Origin: Lachnospiraceae bacterium
Lineage (GTDB): Bacteria > Bacillota > Clostridia > Lachnospirales > Lachnospiraceae
Direction of reading: 5' to 3'
Length of the DNA: 64,000 nucleotides
Assembly: GCA_022793065.1 (NCBI GenBank)
Contig: JAAWCE010000041.1
Coordinates: 44,690 to 108,689, forward strand
Shown here piece by piece: positions 8,627 to 17,356 of this stretch; the stretch's first letter is position 1, and the number at the start of each line of letters is the position of its first letter. The translations under genes were made by a program, and so were the position numbers. The notes under the pieces are model-generated. The model did not search any database. It was not told the origin of the DNA and saw only the letters and a list, made by a program, of their open reading frames with translations.

Positions 8627-9415
8627 TTATAAGTGCAGGGTTCCGGGGACCATATTTGCGAAATGCTTTCTGGTGCAGAGTCGGAAGGTGCACAGGAGGA
8701 AGAGTACCAGTGCGCCCATGGAGGCCAGGATAGAAACTGTATTCAATGCAGCAGTATCAAGGGAATGGAACATTTCTTCCGGCAGGGAAAGGAGCATAAT
8801 TTCTATAAATATGGAGGACAGGCAGGCAGTGGACAGGACGAAGCTGCGGTAGCGGTTTCCAAAATGCTGCAAAAGCCATAAACACAGGGCGGAAATCAAA
8901 AAATAGGGTAAGAGTGTATAACAGGCAAATTGCCATATCATTCCGCCGGTTATGGAAAAAATTGTCAAGGAGGCAGCCAACACAATAAAATTTGTTCCGC
9001 TTAAGATACAGATTCGCAGGAAAAAAAGTTTGGCCAGATTATAGCGGCAGGCTGTCTCCATTTCCCACATTTTGCTGTCAAAACTTTTGGATAATTCGTA
9101 AATCAATGTCCCTGTGAGAATGGGAGACAGGGATAACATGCAAAATGCAGCCGCGTCCAAGGCATGTATCAGTGAAAAAACAAATAGAAAAGCTAAAAAT
9201 ACAGCCATAAGTAAGAAGGACCAGGGCGACATATGGGAACATTGTGCAAATAGAGTTTCCCATATATTTTGTTTGGCCAAATAATCCATGGAACAGGCAC
9301 GTTCGGACAGGGTTTTGAGAAAAGAGTCTTTTCGGAATCTGTCCGGAGAGGGAGGGGTATTTTGCAGCAGAATTCCGGAAATCTTTTTTTGCAATTCTTT
9401 TTCCGTGTTTTTCAT
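8627..9415 (-). CDS. Membrane protein, possible anti-sigma partner
   Basis: A 262-residue protein with a soluble N-terminal part of about 70 residues followed by roughly six hydrophobic segments (for example SFLLMAVFLAFLFVFSLI and ILASMGALVLFLLCTF). It is encoded directly after an ECF sigma factor (45-bp gap) and before the ABC ATPase, which is where an anti-sigma factor would be expected. I see no zinc-finger HxxxCxxC anti-sigma motif, so regulation of the sigma factor is inferred from position only. It could equally be an extra permease-like subunit of the downstream transporter. Confidence 0.7.
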   Translation of the reverse strand: MKNTEKELQKKISGILLQNTPPSPDRFRKDSFLKTLSERACSMDYLAKQNIWETLFAQCSHMSPWSFLLMAVFLAFLFVFSLIHALDAAAFCMLSLSPILTGTLIYELSKSFDSKMWEMETACRYNLAKLFFLRICILSGTNFIVLAASLTIFSITGGMIWQFACYTLLPYFLISALCLWLLQHFGNRYRSFVLSTACLSSIFIEIMLLSLPEEMFHSLDTAALNTVSILASMGALVLFLLCTFRLCTRKHFANMVPGTLHL

Positions 9416-9459
9416 TCTTTGAATGTTTCCTTTCTGAATTTATCTCCTGAGATAAGAGT

Positions 9460-10053
9460 TTAGGATTCCCAAGCGGAACGCAATCCGGCCTGATGAAATA
9501 TTTCTTGTAATTTTCCGGTTCCGGCGCGAAGCCGTGTCTTAACCGTAGACAGGGGAACGTCGGTGATATGGGCAATTTCACGTTGCTTGTAACCATAATA
9601 GTAATACAAGATGATTACTTCCCGTTGAACATGGGGCAGCTTTTGCAAGGCGGATTGTATCATCAGTTTTGTTTCCACCTGTTGTTCCGGGGACGGGTGG
9701 CTGGGTGCAGCCCAATCGTTTGCAGAATATTGAGTGGAAGCTGATTTTCCTTCCATATGGTTTTCCGGCGAATCCCAGGAAACGGTTTGGCGTTCATATT
9801 TCCGGTAATGGTCACGGCATACATTTAAGGCGATGCGCAGTAAATAAGCTTTAAAATGATTTCGTTCCGTATAGTTGTCCAGAAAACGCAGCAGGTGGAA
9901 GAAAGTTTCCTGGGTACAGTCATAGGCGGAGTGCTCGTTTCCGGTCTGGTAGTAGCAATATCGAAATATTTCATCGTAGTATTTCTCTGCCAATTGACCA
10001 AACAGTGCCCGGTCCCCCTGTTTGATGCGATTGACCAATTCATAGTCTTGCAA
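9460..10053 (-). CDS. ECF-type RNA polymerase sigma factor
   Basis: A 197-residue sigma-70 family protein containing only regions 2 and 4. Region 2 includes LFGQLAEKYYDEIFRYCYYQ and DCTQETFFHLLRFLDNY. A linker of about 45 residues follows. Region 4 includes PHVQREVIILYYYYGYKQREIA and the helix-turn-helix end LSTVKTRLRAG. It heads the operon with the membrane protein and ABC transporter, and probably directs the operon's own transcription in response to an envelope signal (inference). The GGAAAGGAG ribosome site is well placed. Confidence 0.93.
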   Translation of the reverse strand: MQDYELVNRIKQGDRALFGQLAEKYYDEIFRYCYYQTGNEHSAYDCTQETFFHLLRFLDNYTERNHFKAYLLRIALNVCRDHYRKYERQTVSWDSPENHMEGKSASTQYSANDWAAPSHPSPEQQVETKLMIQSALQKLPHVQREVIILYYYYGYKQREIAHITDVPLSTVKTRLRAGTGKLQEIFHQAGLRSAWES

Positions 10054-10096
10054 AGTGTCTCCTTTCCGGTGTAAAAAGTGCAGTCGTTGTGACGCT

Positions 10097-10125
10097 TATA
10101 TATAGTAAACGTGCCATCAGGACAA
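10097..10125 (-). promoter_or_regulatory. Promoter upstream of the sigma factor operon
   Basis: On the minus strand TTGTCC (10125-10120), 17 bp, then TATATA (10102-10097) inside a TATATATA run, about 45 bp before the start codon. It resembles a housekeeping promoter rather than an ECF one. Confidence 0.5.
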
Positions 10126-10312
10126 AAAGTTTTCTACAGAGTAAATTTTTTGTATTTATGTATTATTCACGAAATGCAGTATAAAATGTAACAATGGTTT
10201 TGGTGGAAAGAAGGGGTGGAGAAATTCAGACAACAGAGAATGGACCATGGGGTGACAGGGAGAAAGGGTGAACGGGCGGCACAAATAATATTATTATAAT
10301 AAAAAACATAAT

Positions 10313-10343
10313 TTACGGCTGCGAAATGTTTCCGCAGCCGTAA
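10313..10343 (-). terminator. Terminator after mtnN
   Basis: TTACGGCTGCG (10313-10323) and CGCAGCCGTAA (10333-10343) form a perfect 11-bp stem. It lies 4 bases after the mtnN stop and is followed on the minus strand by a T-rich run. Confidence 0.8.
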
Positions 10344-10347
10344 CACA

Positions 10348-11046
10348 TTAAATTTTGCCAACCATCTCTGTTACAAGCGCAGCGGAATGTTTTGCCGCCT
10401 GGGCTTCAAAGGTGGGGTAATCCATTTCCGCACTGTCGTCTGCCTTATCGGAGATGGCGCGGATGATGACAAAAGGAATTTGATTTAAATAAGCGCCATG
10501 GGCAATGGAAGCGCCTTCCATTTCTGCGCAGTCCCCATGAAATTCAGAAATCAGTCGTTCCTTTACCGTTTTGTCAGAGATGAACTGATCTCCGCTGACA
10601 ACCCTGCCCACACGGGCGTGGATGCCGGGATTGACTTTTTTGCATGTTTCCTGGGCCAATGCTGCCAGGTGTTCATCCGCTGAAAATTCACGAAAGCCCA
10701 TTTGAGGAACTTCTCCCGGTTTATAACCGAAAATAGTTACATCCATGTCATGGTACAGCGCATCTTTGGAAATAAGAATGTCGCCGATATCCAGGTCTGC
10801 GTTCAGCGAGCCGGCCACACCGGTATTAATCACATGCGTCACCTGAAAGACATCAGCCAGAATCTGCACGCAGAGTGCGGCGTTTACTTTGCCGATACCG
10901 CAGCGGACAATTACCACGGACGCGCCGTTTAGAATACCTTCATGGAAGTCCATTCCGGCTTTTCTTGTGATGCTTGCCTGGCTTAATTGGGTCTTTAATT
11001 GTTCAACCTCCAGCTCCATTGCTCCAATAATTCCGATTTTGTTCAT
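10348..11046 (-). CDS. mtnN: 5'-methylthioadenosine/S-adenosylhomocysteine nucleosidase
   Basis: Cleaves adenine from S-adenosylhomocysteine and methylthioadenosine. In this context it supplies S-ribosylhomocysteine to LuxS, whose gene lies 18 bp upstream in the same operon. The sequence starts MNKIGIIGAMELEVEQLK, as in Pfs/MtnN, with the nucleosidase signatures GVAGSL, SGDQFI, the ribose-binding EMEGA and the catalytic-aspartate string IRAISDKAD. Its 232 residues match the family. The ribosome site is AAAGGAAA. Confidence 0.96.
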   Translation of the reverse strand: MNKIGIIGAMELEVEQLKTQLSQASITRKAGMDFHEGILNGASVVIVRCGIGKVNAALCVQILADVFQVTHVINTGVAGSLNADLDIGDILISKDALYHDMDVTIFGYKPGEVPQMGFREFSADEHLAALAQETCKKVNPGIHARVGRVVSGDQFISDKTVKERLISEFHGDCAEMEGASIAHGAYLNQIPFVIIRAISDKADDSAEMDYPTFEAQAAKHSAALVTEMVGKI

Positions 11047-11064
11047 TGAAATTTCCTTTCCCGG

Positions 11065-11544
11065 TTATTGCGGATATATCAACCGACTGTGGTTTATTTG
11101 GTACAGTACTTGCTCCAGATATTTTTTGGCCAGATAATTTGCCATGGGGAGATTCATATCCAGGTAATTGCCGCAATCTTTGGCAGACGCACCAGGGACT
11201 TCGTCCTTGTAATCACGTATAAACTCATACATTTGAATCATAAGGGGCACAATATCTTCTGAGGAATAATCCCCGGCCAGCAACAGATAAAAACCTGTGC
11301 GGCATCCCATAGGGCCGAAATAGATGGTCTTCTCTCCGAATTGGGGATGGTTGCGAAGAAAAGTAGCGGCCAAATGTTCAATGGTGTGCATTTCCGCCGT
11401 ATTCATAACAGGTTCTTCGTTGGGGCTTGTCATGCGCAAATCAAAGGTGGTAATCACTTCTGCGCCCACCGTATCCTTTCGGGATACATAGACGCCGGGC
11501 TGCAGTTTTAAGTGGTCTATGGTAAAGCTTGCAATTTTTTCCAT
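11065..11544 (-). CDS. luxS: S-ribosylhomocysteine lyase LuxS
   Basis: Splits S-ribosylhomocysteine into homocysteine and DPD, the precursor of autoinducer-2. The metal ligands are visible: HTIEHLAATFLRNH (HxxEH near residue 53) and the later Cys in KDCGNYLDMNL. The substrate region GPMGCRTGFYLL carries the other active-site Cys. The length of 159 aa is normal. The order luxS-mtnN makes a compact methyl-cycle operon with a consensus promoter and a terminator right after mtnN. An AI-2E family transporter gene occurs at 48636 but is not linked. Confidence 0.97.
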   Translation of the reverse strand: MEKIASFTIDHLKLQPGVYVSRKDTVGAEVITTFDLRMTSPNEEPVMNTAEMHTIEHLAATFLRNHPQFGEKTIYFGPMGCRTGFYLLLAGDYSSEDIVPLMIQMYEFIRDYKDEVPGASAKDCGNYLDMNLPMANYLAKKYLEQVLYQINHSRLIYPQ

Positions 11545-11584
11545 ATATCATGCTTCCTTTCGTCAATCGTTGAATTCTTTATTT

Positions 11585-11613
11585 ATTGTAGGGGGAAAGA
11601 GAAGAAATGTCAA
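11585..11613 (-). promoter_or_regulatory. luxS: luxS-mtnN promoter
   Basis: On the minus strand TTGACA (11613-11608), 17 bp, TACAAT (11590-11585): a near-consensus sigma-A promoter about 40 bp before the luxS start. Confidence 0.8.
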
Positions 11614-11710
11614 GGTCTTGACGAAGCGTATCTTGACATGCTATGGTAAATAAATAACAGTTTGGACAGAGCGCAAAAGTAAAAAAGTCCATTGTGGAGG
11701 GAGTAAAAAT

Positions 11711-11938
11711 ATGAACGCTGCATCTATTATGAAGTTGATGAATGCCAAAAACCAATTCAGCAAAAATCATCCCAAATTTGAAGCATTTTTAAAATCCGTA
11801 TTTTCAAGACCCATGGAAGAGGGGAGCGTAATAGAAATTATGGTCACAAGACCGGGAGAAGAACCTGTTACGGCGAATATAAAGGTGCTGCAGTCGGATT
11901 TGGAATTGATTGAAGAACTAAAAGAACTGTCAAAATAA
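11711..11938 (+). CDS. Small conserved-looking protein, 75 aa, function unknown
   Basis: No family recognised with certainty. The sequence is a short soluble alpha/beta-like chain. A basic N-terminal half (IMKLMNAKNQFSKNHPKFEAF) is followed by EGSVIEIMVTRPGEEPVTANIKV and a closing helix of alternating Leu/Glu. It is transcribed divergently from luxS. A strong GGAGGG lies 8 bases before the ATG, and the ATPase gene follows 58 bp downstream. Similar short proteins are common in Lachnospiraceae; a role cannot be assigned. Confidence 0.7.
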   Translation: MNAASIMKLMNAKNQFSKNHPKFEAFLKSVFSRPMEEGSVIEIMVTRPGEEPVTANIKVLQSDLELIEELKELSK

Positions 11939-11996
11939 GCACTTTTGTGGGTTGTAATGTGACAAATTGAAATATGATAGTCATTGGGGGCATAAA

Positions 11997-12872
11997 ATGG
12001 TTTATTTATCACATTTTTCATTTCCTCATGTGGAACAGGAATATAGTTTTTTAATGGGGATTAAAAGGACATGCTATAATACATATTATCCCTTTCAGGT
12101 GTTGTCCAGGCATCAGTTGAGGATGCTGGATTTTGAACCGGTTACGATTCTGTATGGCGGTAACGGTTCAGGGAAAACCACGGCGTTGAATGTGATTGCG
12201 GAAAAGCTGAATGTAAAGAGGGATACGGCATACAACAGATCTGATTTTTATGAAGATTACACGAAACTGTGTGATTTTGAGGTCCAGGGAAGAATTCCAA
12301 AGGAGAGTAGAATCATAACCAGCGATGATGTGTTTGACTATATATTGAATCTGCGAAGTCTCAATGATGGAATCAATCAAAAGCGGGAAGATTTATTTCA
12401 GGAATACCTGGAGACAAAGTATTCTCATTTTCAGATGAAATCCCTGGAGGATTATGAACAACTGAAAAGGTCATATATGGCTAAGACGAAGACACAGTCC
12501 CGATTTGTGCGCGAGAATCTGATGGACAATGTGCGTGAACATTCCAATGGAGAAAGTGCGTTCCTCTATTTTACGGAGAAAATACAAGAGAATGGACTTT
12601 ATCTTCTGGATGAGCCGGAGAATAGTCTGTCTCCGCTGCGCCAACAGGAACTTTTAAAGTTTCTGGAGGATTCGGCCAGGTTTTTTGGGTGCCAGTTTAT
12701 CATTTCCACCCATTCTCCCTTTTTGCTTTCCATTAGAAATGCAAAGATATATGATATGGATGAAGAGCCTGTGGATGTAAAAAGGTGGACAGAATTGCCG
12801 GGAATACGTGTATATTATGATTTTTTTAAGAAACATGAAGGGGAGTTCGGCGGTACCTTAGGAAGAGGGTAG
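11997..12872 (+). CDS. Stand-alone AAA/ABC-type ATPase (AAA_21-like)
   Basis: A 291-residue SMC/ABC-like ATPase without a transporter partner. Walker A is LYGGNGSGKTT (about residue 47), Walker B with the ABC-like D-loop is LYLLDEPENSLSP, and the following FIISTHSPFLLS carries the switch histidine. A NGES element stands in place of the usual signature. This layout matches the AAA_21 / 'predicted ATPase' group that includes single-gene and defence-linked members. No nuclease or toxin gene is adjacent, so no defence role can be supported. The ATG at 11997 sits behind TGGGGGC; a TTG 30 bases upstream is a weaker alternative start. Confidence 0.85.
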   Translation: MVYLSHFSFPHVEQEYSFLMGIKRTCYNTYYPFQVLSRHQLRMLDFEPVTILYGGNGSGKTTALNVIAEKLNVKRDTAYNRSDFYEDYTKLCDFEVQGRIPKESRIITSDDVFDYILNLRSLNDGINQKREDLFQEYLETKYSHFQMKSLEDYEQLKRSYMAKTKTQSRFVRENLMDNVREHSNGESAFLYFTEKIQENGLYLLDEPENSLSPLRQQELLKFLEDSARFFGCQFIISTHSPFLLSIRNAKIYDMDEEPVDVKRWTELPGIRVYYDFFKKHEGEFGGTLGRG

Positions 12873-12900
12873 GAAGAAGCAGGGAGTTGTATCAAAACGT

Positions 12901-12930
12901 CGAGTAGGGCAGAATGTGCTTCCCTACTCG
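12901..12930. terminator. Bidirectional hairpin between convergent genes
   Basis: CGAGTAGGG (12901-12909) and CCCTACTCG (12922-12930), followed by ATTTT on the plus strand and ACGTTTT on the minus strand. It lies between the ATPase gene and the convergent chemoreceptor gene. Confidence 0.7.
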
Positions 12931-12955
12931 ATTTTAGTTGGCAGAGATAGAATTA

Positions 12956-13900
12956 TTATAGCTTATCCGGCGCTTCTTCCCTGAGAATGGGCGGTATCTG
13001 CGCCATCAGATTGTCAATATCTTCAAACATGCTGCTTTTGGTGGTGCCAAGCATACTGGCAAGTTTGATATGTTTCATGACTTCCTGATACATGCCTCTG
13101 ATTTTATCAAAAAAACCATGCAGAATCTGGAAGGAGTTCTGGGAACGGCTGATGACATCGGCAATTTCCGTCTGTACTGAAACTGCGCCTTCCGCCGCTT
13201 CTGTAATCTGGTCAAACAACACGTCGGTCTGGTCAACCTGGGCAATGTTTTGTTTTAATGACTGCCGGGAATTTTCAATATTAGCGTGCAGTTTTTGGCT
13301 GCCTTGTTCCACATCCACAATACCGCTATGTACTTCTGCAGACAGGTTTTTGATTTCTCCCGCCAATTTTTTGACTTCCGTGGCAACTACTGCAAAACCT
13401 TTGCCGGCCTGCCCGGCTCTGGCCGCTTCAATGCTGGCATTCAGTGCAAGAATATTCGTCTGATCGGCAATGGATACAATGCTGTCCATGTATCGCTTAA
13501 TGCGTTCCACGGCCGCTTGAAGGTCATCAAAAGTAGCGGTCATTTCATTGAAGTCCGCTTCCATTTCTTTAGAGTTCACATTCAGGGCGTCAACGCCTTC
13601 CTGGGCCTGGGTTACGGATGCTACAATTTTGCTCCGCACATTGTCAAAAGAATTGGAAACCTGAGTGATATCGTCAAAGGTTTGCTGAAATTCCTGAAGT
13701 TTATCCTGAAAAAGCTCTGCTTCCGACAATACGCCGCTAAAAGAACGGTTTACCAGGTCAAGCTCGCTTAAAGTATCGACTTCTTGTTTTACAAGTCGGT
13801 GATGATAGTCCTGTAGGCTATCCATGACGAATAAAATGGGGTAAAGACCTTTTTTGTTGGTCTTGTGGGTGATCACCGGGCTTTTTTTATTACGAATCAT
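12956..13900 (-). CDS. Soluble methyl-accepting chemotaxis-type protein
   Basis: A 314-residue receptor with the hallmark signalling hairpin: [33 protein letters not shown]. It lies within a long heptad-repeat coiled coil covering most of the protein. No membrane segment is visible; the N-terminus ([18 protein letters not shown]) is basic and soluble, so the receptor is cytoplasmic. It follows the FIST-domain gene on the same strand, so that protein may supply the sensory input (inference). The AGGAGG ribosome site is preceded directly by repeat element 1, copy c. Confidence 0.9.
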   Translation of the reverse strand: MIRNKKSPVITHKTNKKGLYPILFVMDSLQDYHHRLVKQEVDTLSELDLVNRSFSGVLSEAELFQDKLQEFQQTFDDITQVSNSFDNVRSKIVASVTQAQEGVDALNVNSKEMEADFNEMTATFDDLQAAVERIKRYMDSIVSIADQTNILALNASIEAARAGQAGKGFAVVATEVKKLAGEIKNLSAEVHSGIVDVEQGSQKLHANIENSRQSLKQNIAQVDQTDVLFDQITEAAEGAVSVQTEIADVISRSQNSFQILHGFFDKIRGMYQEVMKHIKLASMLGTTKSSMFEDIDNLMAQIPPILREEAPDKL

Positions 13901-13910
13901 TTTTTCCTCC

Positions 13911-14050
13911 TATTTAAAGTTCCGTCTCTACATTGCGGCGCCCCTTTAGGGGAAGAAAATTTCATCTGCAAAGTTTGCAGCTAAAATTTCCTTCCGGACG
14001 CCTTCGTTCCGAGACTGTTTTTAATAAATGGATTGCCATTTCTTAGCTGG
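13911..14050 (-). repeat. Structured dispersed element 1, copy c (before chemoreceptor)
   Basis: It shares with copies a and b the distal end CCAGCTAAGAAATG plus CAATCCATTTAT, and the proximal end immediately before AGGAGG. The middle stem differs: GTCTC/GAGAC, GGCGTC/GGCGCC and GAAATTTT/AAAATTTC form the same long hairpin with new bases, including a small GCAAACTTTGC tip. Different stem sequence with conserved pairing suggests selection on RNA or DNA structure. Confidence 0.75.
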
Positions 14051-14145
14051 GTTGTTTAATACTGCTGATGCTAAGCCGTATGGGCGTTTGTGATCTATTA
14101 TTTTTCTGGATAATTTATGCTTTGGTAATATGGGGATAAAATTAT

Positions 14146-15201
14146 TTATTCAAAAGCCACACAGGACATGGATTGGTTGACGAACTGATTGTTATAATGT
14201 TCGCCGTAACCGATGAGACCGGCATGGTTGCCCAGCGCTGTCATATCTTTCAGATAGTCCTGCATATAGCCCCGCTCACTGAATAATTTATAACGGAACA
14301 GGCAGTTCACGGAAAATACTGCGGAAGGTCTTGGAAAATCGGATTGGATTCTGTGAATTGTATCCTGCACGGTGGCTCGTACATCGGCTAATTCCAAAAG
14401 CATCAGCACATCGGAATCATTTACCTGACGGAAGCAGACCAGAGAATTTCCCTGAACTTCTTTAATGGAAATAATGCAGGTATCGTTGCCGCATAATTTG
14501 CCGAAGGGATTCTGAAAAGTCTGTGTCAAAATCTGCTGTTCGGTTACTTTTAAAATGCCCTGGTAAACTTGTTTTGCCGATTGCCCGTTCAGAGCGCCTA
14601 AGACATATTTGGATTTGTCGGTTTGAGAAGCGATAAAGCGGTAATTTCCCATGGGCTGATAGATATTTTCTTTGTAAGTCCGGACCCGGCCGTTTTGATT
14701 GCGCACCAGGCCATATGCTACCGCATCTTCATAGACATGCCCGTTGGCCGATACTTTTCCGGCGTCACCGGTTCCGCCAACCAGGGAAATATTGCGATGA
14801 CGCAGCGCCGATTGCATGGTGGTCAGTACGCAAGCGTCATTTCCGGAACAAAAATCAATGCAAACAGTATTTTGCTGTGCGGCTCCCACCTGTTCAAGGT
14901 CCTGTTCCAACCGTTGTATGTATTTCACGGGTACTTTTGAGACTTCCTCCAGTACATTAGCTGTTGCCGCCACACCATCGTAAAAAGCAATCAGGACAAC
15001 ACCCTTTTCCGCCACTTGAGTGTGATAACCCATTCCGATACAACCGATACTGGGAATACCGGGATAAAGCGCTTCCAGTTCCCGTACATGGGATTGAAAC
15101 TGACTGCTGTTGGAAAGCAACATGATGAATTGCGGTTGATGGAGACCTTGCGCTGCTTCTTTTAGATTTCCCTGTGTACTCATGCCAAAGAATTGTTTCA
15201 T
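14146..15201 (-). CDS. FIST-domain sensory protein
   Basis: A 351-residue cytoplasmic protein resembling FIST N and C domains, which are predicted to bind small ligands such as amino acids. Landmarks are the N-terminal PQFIMLLSNSSQF, the GCIGMGYHTQ stretch, SLVGGTGDAG, and a C-terminal sensory domain with VFSVNCLFRYKLF and GLIGYGEHYNNQFVNQS, typical of FIST C domains. It is encoded immediately upstream of a soluble chemoreceptor, the common pairing for FIST proteins. Together they may form a two-piece cytoplasmic receptor (inference). The FIST gene has its own promoter at 15292-15320. Confidence 0.85.
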   Translation of the reverse strand: MKQFFGMSTQGNLKEAAQGLHQPQFIMLLSNSSQFQSHVRELEALYPGIPSIGCIGMGYHTQVAEKGVVLIAFYDGVAATANVLEEVSKVPVKYIQRLEQDLEQVGAAQQNTVCIDFCSGNDACVLTTMQSALRHRNISLVGGTGDAGKVSANGHVYEDAVAYGLVRNQNGRVRTYKENIYQPMGNYRFIASQTDKSKYVLGALNGQSAKQVYQGILKVTEQQILTQTFQNPFGKLCGNDTCIISIKEVQGNSLVCFRQVNDSDVLMLLELADVRATVQDTIHRIQSDFPRPSAVFSVNCLFRYKLFSERGYMQDYLKDMTALGNHAGLIGYGEHYNNQFVNQSMSCVAFE

Positions 15202-15291
15202 TATGCGGCCCCTTTCTTCACGGATTCAGCAATGAAATAATCAGTCCGAAGCCGTTTTCTCTTTTTATTATCATATAGAAGTATCGGCAAT

Positions 15292-15320
15292 ATTGTACCA
15301 AATCTTGGTCCGAAGGTCAA
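15292..15320 (-). promoter_or_regulatory. Promoter for the FIST-chemoreceptor pair
   Basis: On the minus strand TTGACC (15320-15315), 17 bp, TACAAT (15297-15292), about 90 bp before the ATG at 15201. Confidence 0.7.
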
Positions 15321-15409
15321 CTATTTGTTCAAGAGATTTGAGGACCATTCCATGGTTGAAAGGCAACAAGTCGGCGCCTTGCCAACCGTTGCCTTAGCGT
15401 GGGGGATTG

Positions 15410-17293
15410 TTATGTGTAATACTGTGCCTGGGCGTTCCAGAGTTGGTAATATTTTCCCTTTTCCTCTTTCAGCAGCGTCTCATGGCTGCCGCGCTGAACC
15501 AGGCGTCCTTCGTGAAGCACCACAATATCATCGCAGAACCGACAGGAGGAAAGCCGATGAGAGATATAGATTGCGGTTTTATCCCCTACCATGGAATCAA
15601 AACTTGAATAGATTTCATATTCCGATAAGGGGTCCAGGCTTGCCGTGGGCTCATCCAAAAGGACAAAGGGGGCGTTTTTATACAATGCTCTGGCAATGGC
15701 AATTTTCTGTGCTTCTCCGCCGGAAATCTCCACGCCGTCATCTCTGATATCCTGATAAAGGTAAGTATCCAGACCATGAGCAAGGCTGCCTAATCGCTGA
15801 GCAAGACCGGCCTGACGCAGGGATTCCAGGGCCAAAGACTGATCCACGTCCATAGAACAGGCGACATTTTGTCCCAGAGGCAGGGACAGCAGCTTAAAAT
15901 CCTGAAATACCACAGAAAAAAGGTTGATATACTCGTCCTGAGCAAATTTGCGGATATCCACACCATTTAATAGAATCTGGCCTTCCTGGGGGTCATACAG
16001 ACGACAGAGAAGTTTTATCATGGTGGTTTTGCCGGAACCGTTCATACCCACAATGGCCATGCGTTCTCCAATACGCAGTTTTAAAGAAAAGTCTTTTAAA
16101 GCATATTGGTTCGTACCGGGATATTTGAATGATACGTGACGAAATTCTATCTCATATCTGTTATCCATGCGTTTCTCCACAGGAAGTTTGCCCTTATACA
16201 TCTCATCGCTGATTTGGAGCATTTCCAAAGTGCTTGCCTGTTTGCGGGCATTCAGGGAAATGCTTCTGTAATTGGCGTCTATGGATTGTAAGCTTCGGAA
16301 GATACCTGTGATAGAACCGGCAAACTTGATGACGCTGCCAATGGGAAATGTGCCCAACAGTGCATATGCTGCCGAAATAAAGTAGCCGGCCAGAAGCATA
16401 AGACCGTCGGTGGAACCTCTGAGCAGTCCAAGTCTTCCGCCGAGTTTGCCGCTTTTGGCGGACCAGCACGTCAGGTTTTCCTGCTCTCGGCGATTTTCGG
16501 AGGTATATTTTTTCATCAGATCATGGCCGTCATATAGATGGATGTCTTTGATAAAATGATATTCTCCGCCCAGGCAGCGCATAATCCATGTCCAGGAAAA
16601 GCTGATATATTCTTTCATTACTTCCGGGGGATATTCGTCCATGGGGTTATTCAGAAGCTGCTGGTGGTAAATGGCTTCTGTTTTAGCTGCCGCCAATGTC
16701 AGAAGCCAAAGGACACAAAACAGTATCACCAGGCCCAGATACATTTGCAGACTATGGGATGTAAAAATGATTTTCAGGATGGGAAAGGCCACTGTAAAGG
16801 AGCAGACCAGATTACAGATTGCCCCCATAATAGCGTCAAAGTCCCAGAAAATGTTAGTCATTCCACTGCCCCAAGTATTATCTGTCTGAATACGTTCATA
16901 CAGCTTTTTCACATAGGGACTGTCAACGAGGGAATAGTCCATGCGTTGAAATTTGGCAGCCAGGTTTCCGTCAAAAGTTCGTCTGACATTTGCTCTTATG
17001 GGGCCGATCCATTCTTCCTGGAGAACGGAAGCGGCCATAGTCAGAAGAAAATTCATTGCAAGAAGAAGTATGACAGGACGAATTATTTCTTCCATAGGAC
17101 TGTTTTGATAAATCATTTCCAGAATTTGAGCGGAAAGTACCAACGATAAGGCGTTTTTTATGGCGTTCAACAGTATTTTAAGGGCCGGAAGGAAGTAGGC
17201 GGATTTGTCGATTTTGTATGTGTATGAAAATATATTTTTAATGTTCTTCATATTTTCCCGCAAGGGAATTTTGCTGGTCAAATCATTTTGCAT
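15410..17293 (-). CDS. ABC exporter half-transporter (membrane domain plus ATPase), B
   Basis: A 627-residue fused half-transporter. About six membrane segments occupy residues 30-330. The ATPase domain then has Walker A IVGMNGSGKTT, the signature ISGGEAQKIAIARAL, Walker B FVLLDEPTASLDP and the switch IYISHR. It follows the 598-aa half-transporter by about 60 bp on the same strand, so the two probably form a heterodimeric exporter. The signature deviates (GGEAQ rather than GGQxQ), as often happens in one site of asymmetric exporters. Substrate unknown; the LytTR/GHKL pair upstream points to a peptide or antimicrobial signal (inference). Confidence 0.92.
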   Translation of the reverse strand: MQNDLTSKIPLRENMKNIKNIFSYTYKIDKSAYFLPALKILLNAIKNALSLVLSAQILEMIYQNSPMEEIIRPVILLLAMNFLLTMAASVLQEEWIGPIRANVRRTFDGNLAAKFQRMDYSLVDSPYVKKLYERIQTDNTWGSGMTNIFWDFDAIMGAICNLVCSFTVAFPILKIIFTSHSLQMYLGLVILFCVLWLLTLAAAKTEAIYHQQLLNNPMDEYPPEVMKEYISFSWTWIMRCLGGEYHFIKDIHLYDGHDLMKKYTSENRREQENLTCWSAKSGKLGGRLGLLRGSTDGLMLLAGYFISAAYALLGTFPIGSVIKFAGSITGIFRSLQSIDANYRSISLNARKQASTLEMLQISDEMYKGKLPVEKRMDNRYEIEFRHVSFKYPGTNQYALKDFSLKLRIGERMAIVGMNGSGKTTMIKLLCRLYDPQEGQILLNGVDIRKFAQDEYINLFSVVFQDFKLLSLPLGQNVACSMDVDQSLALESLRQAGLAQRLGSLAHGLDTYLYQDIRDDGVEISGGEAQKIAIARALYKNAPFVLLDEPTASLDPLSEYEIYSSFDSMVGDKTAIYISHRLSSCRFCDDIVVLHEGRLVQRGSHETLLKEEKGKYYQLWNAQAQYYT

Positions 17294-17356
17294 ATGGATA
17301 CCTCCCCGCCCGCTTCTGCGGGCATAGATTAAAAATAGGATTGATTGTATACAGGG

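Noticed and set aside
11997..12872. ATPase as part of a defence system
   Set aside because: No nuclease, toxin or other defence gene adjoins it, so a defence role is not supported.
16538..17149. 203-codon plus-strand frame inside the ABC exporter gene
   Set aside because: Antisense shadow of the membrane domain.
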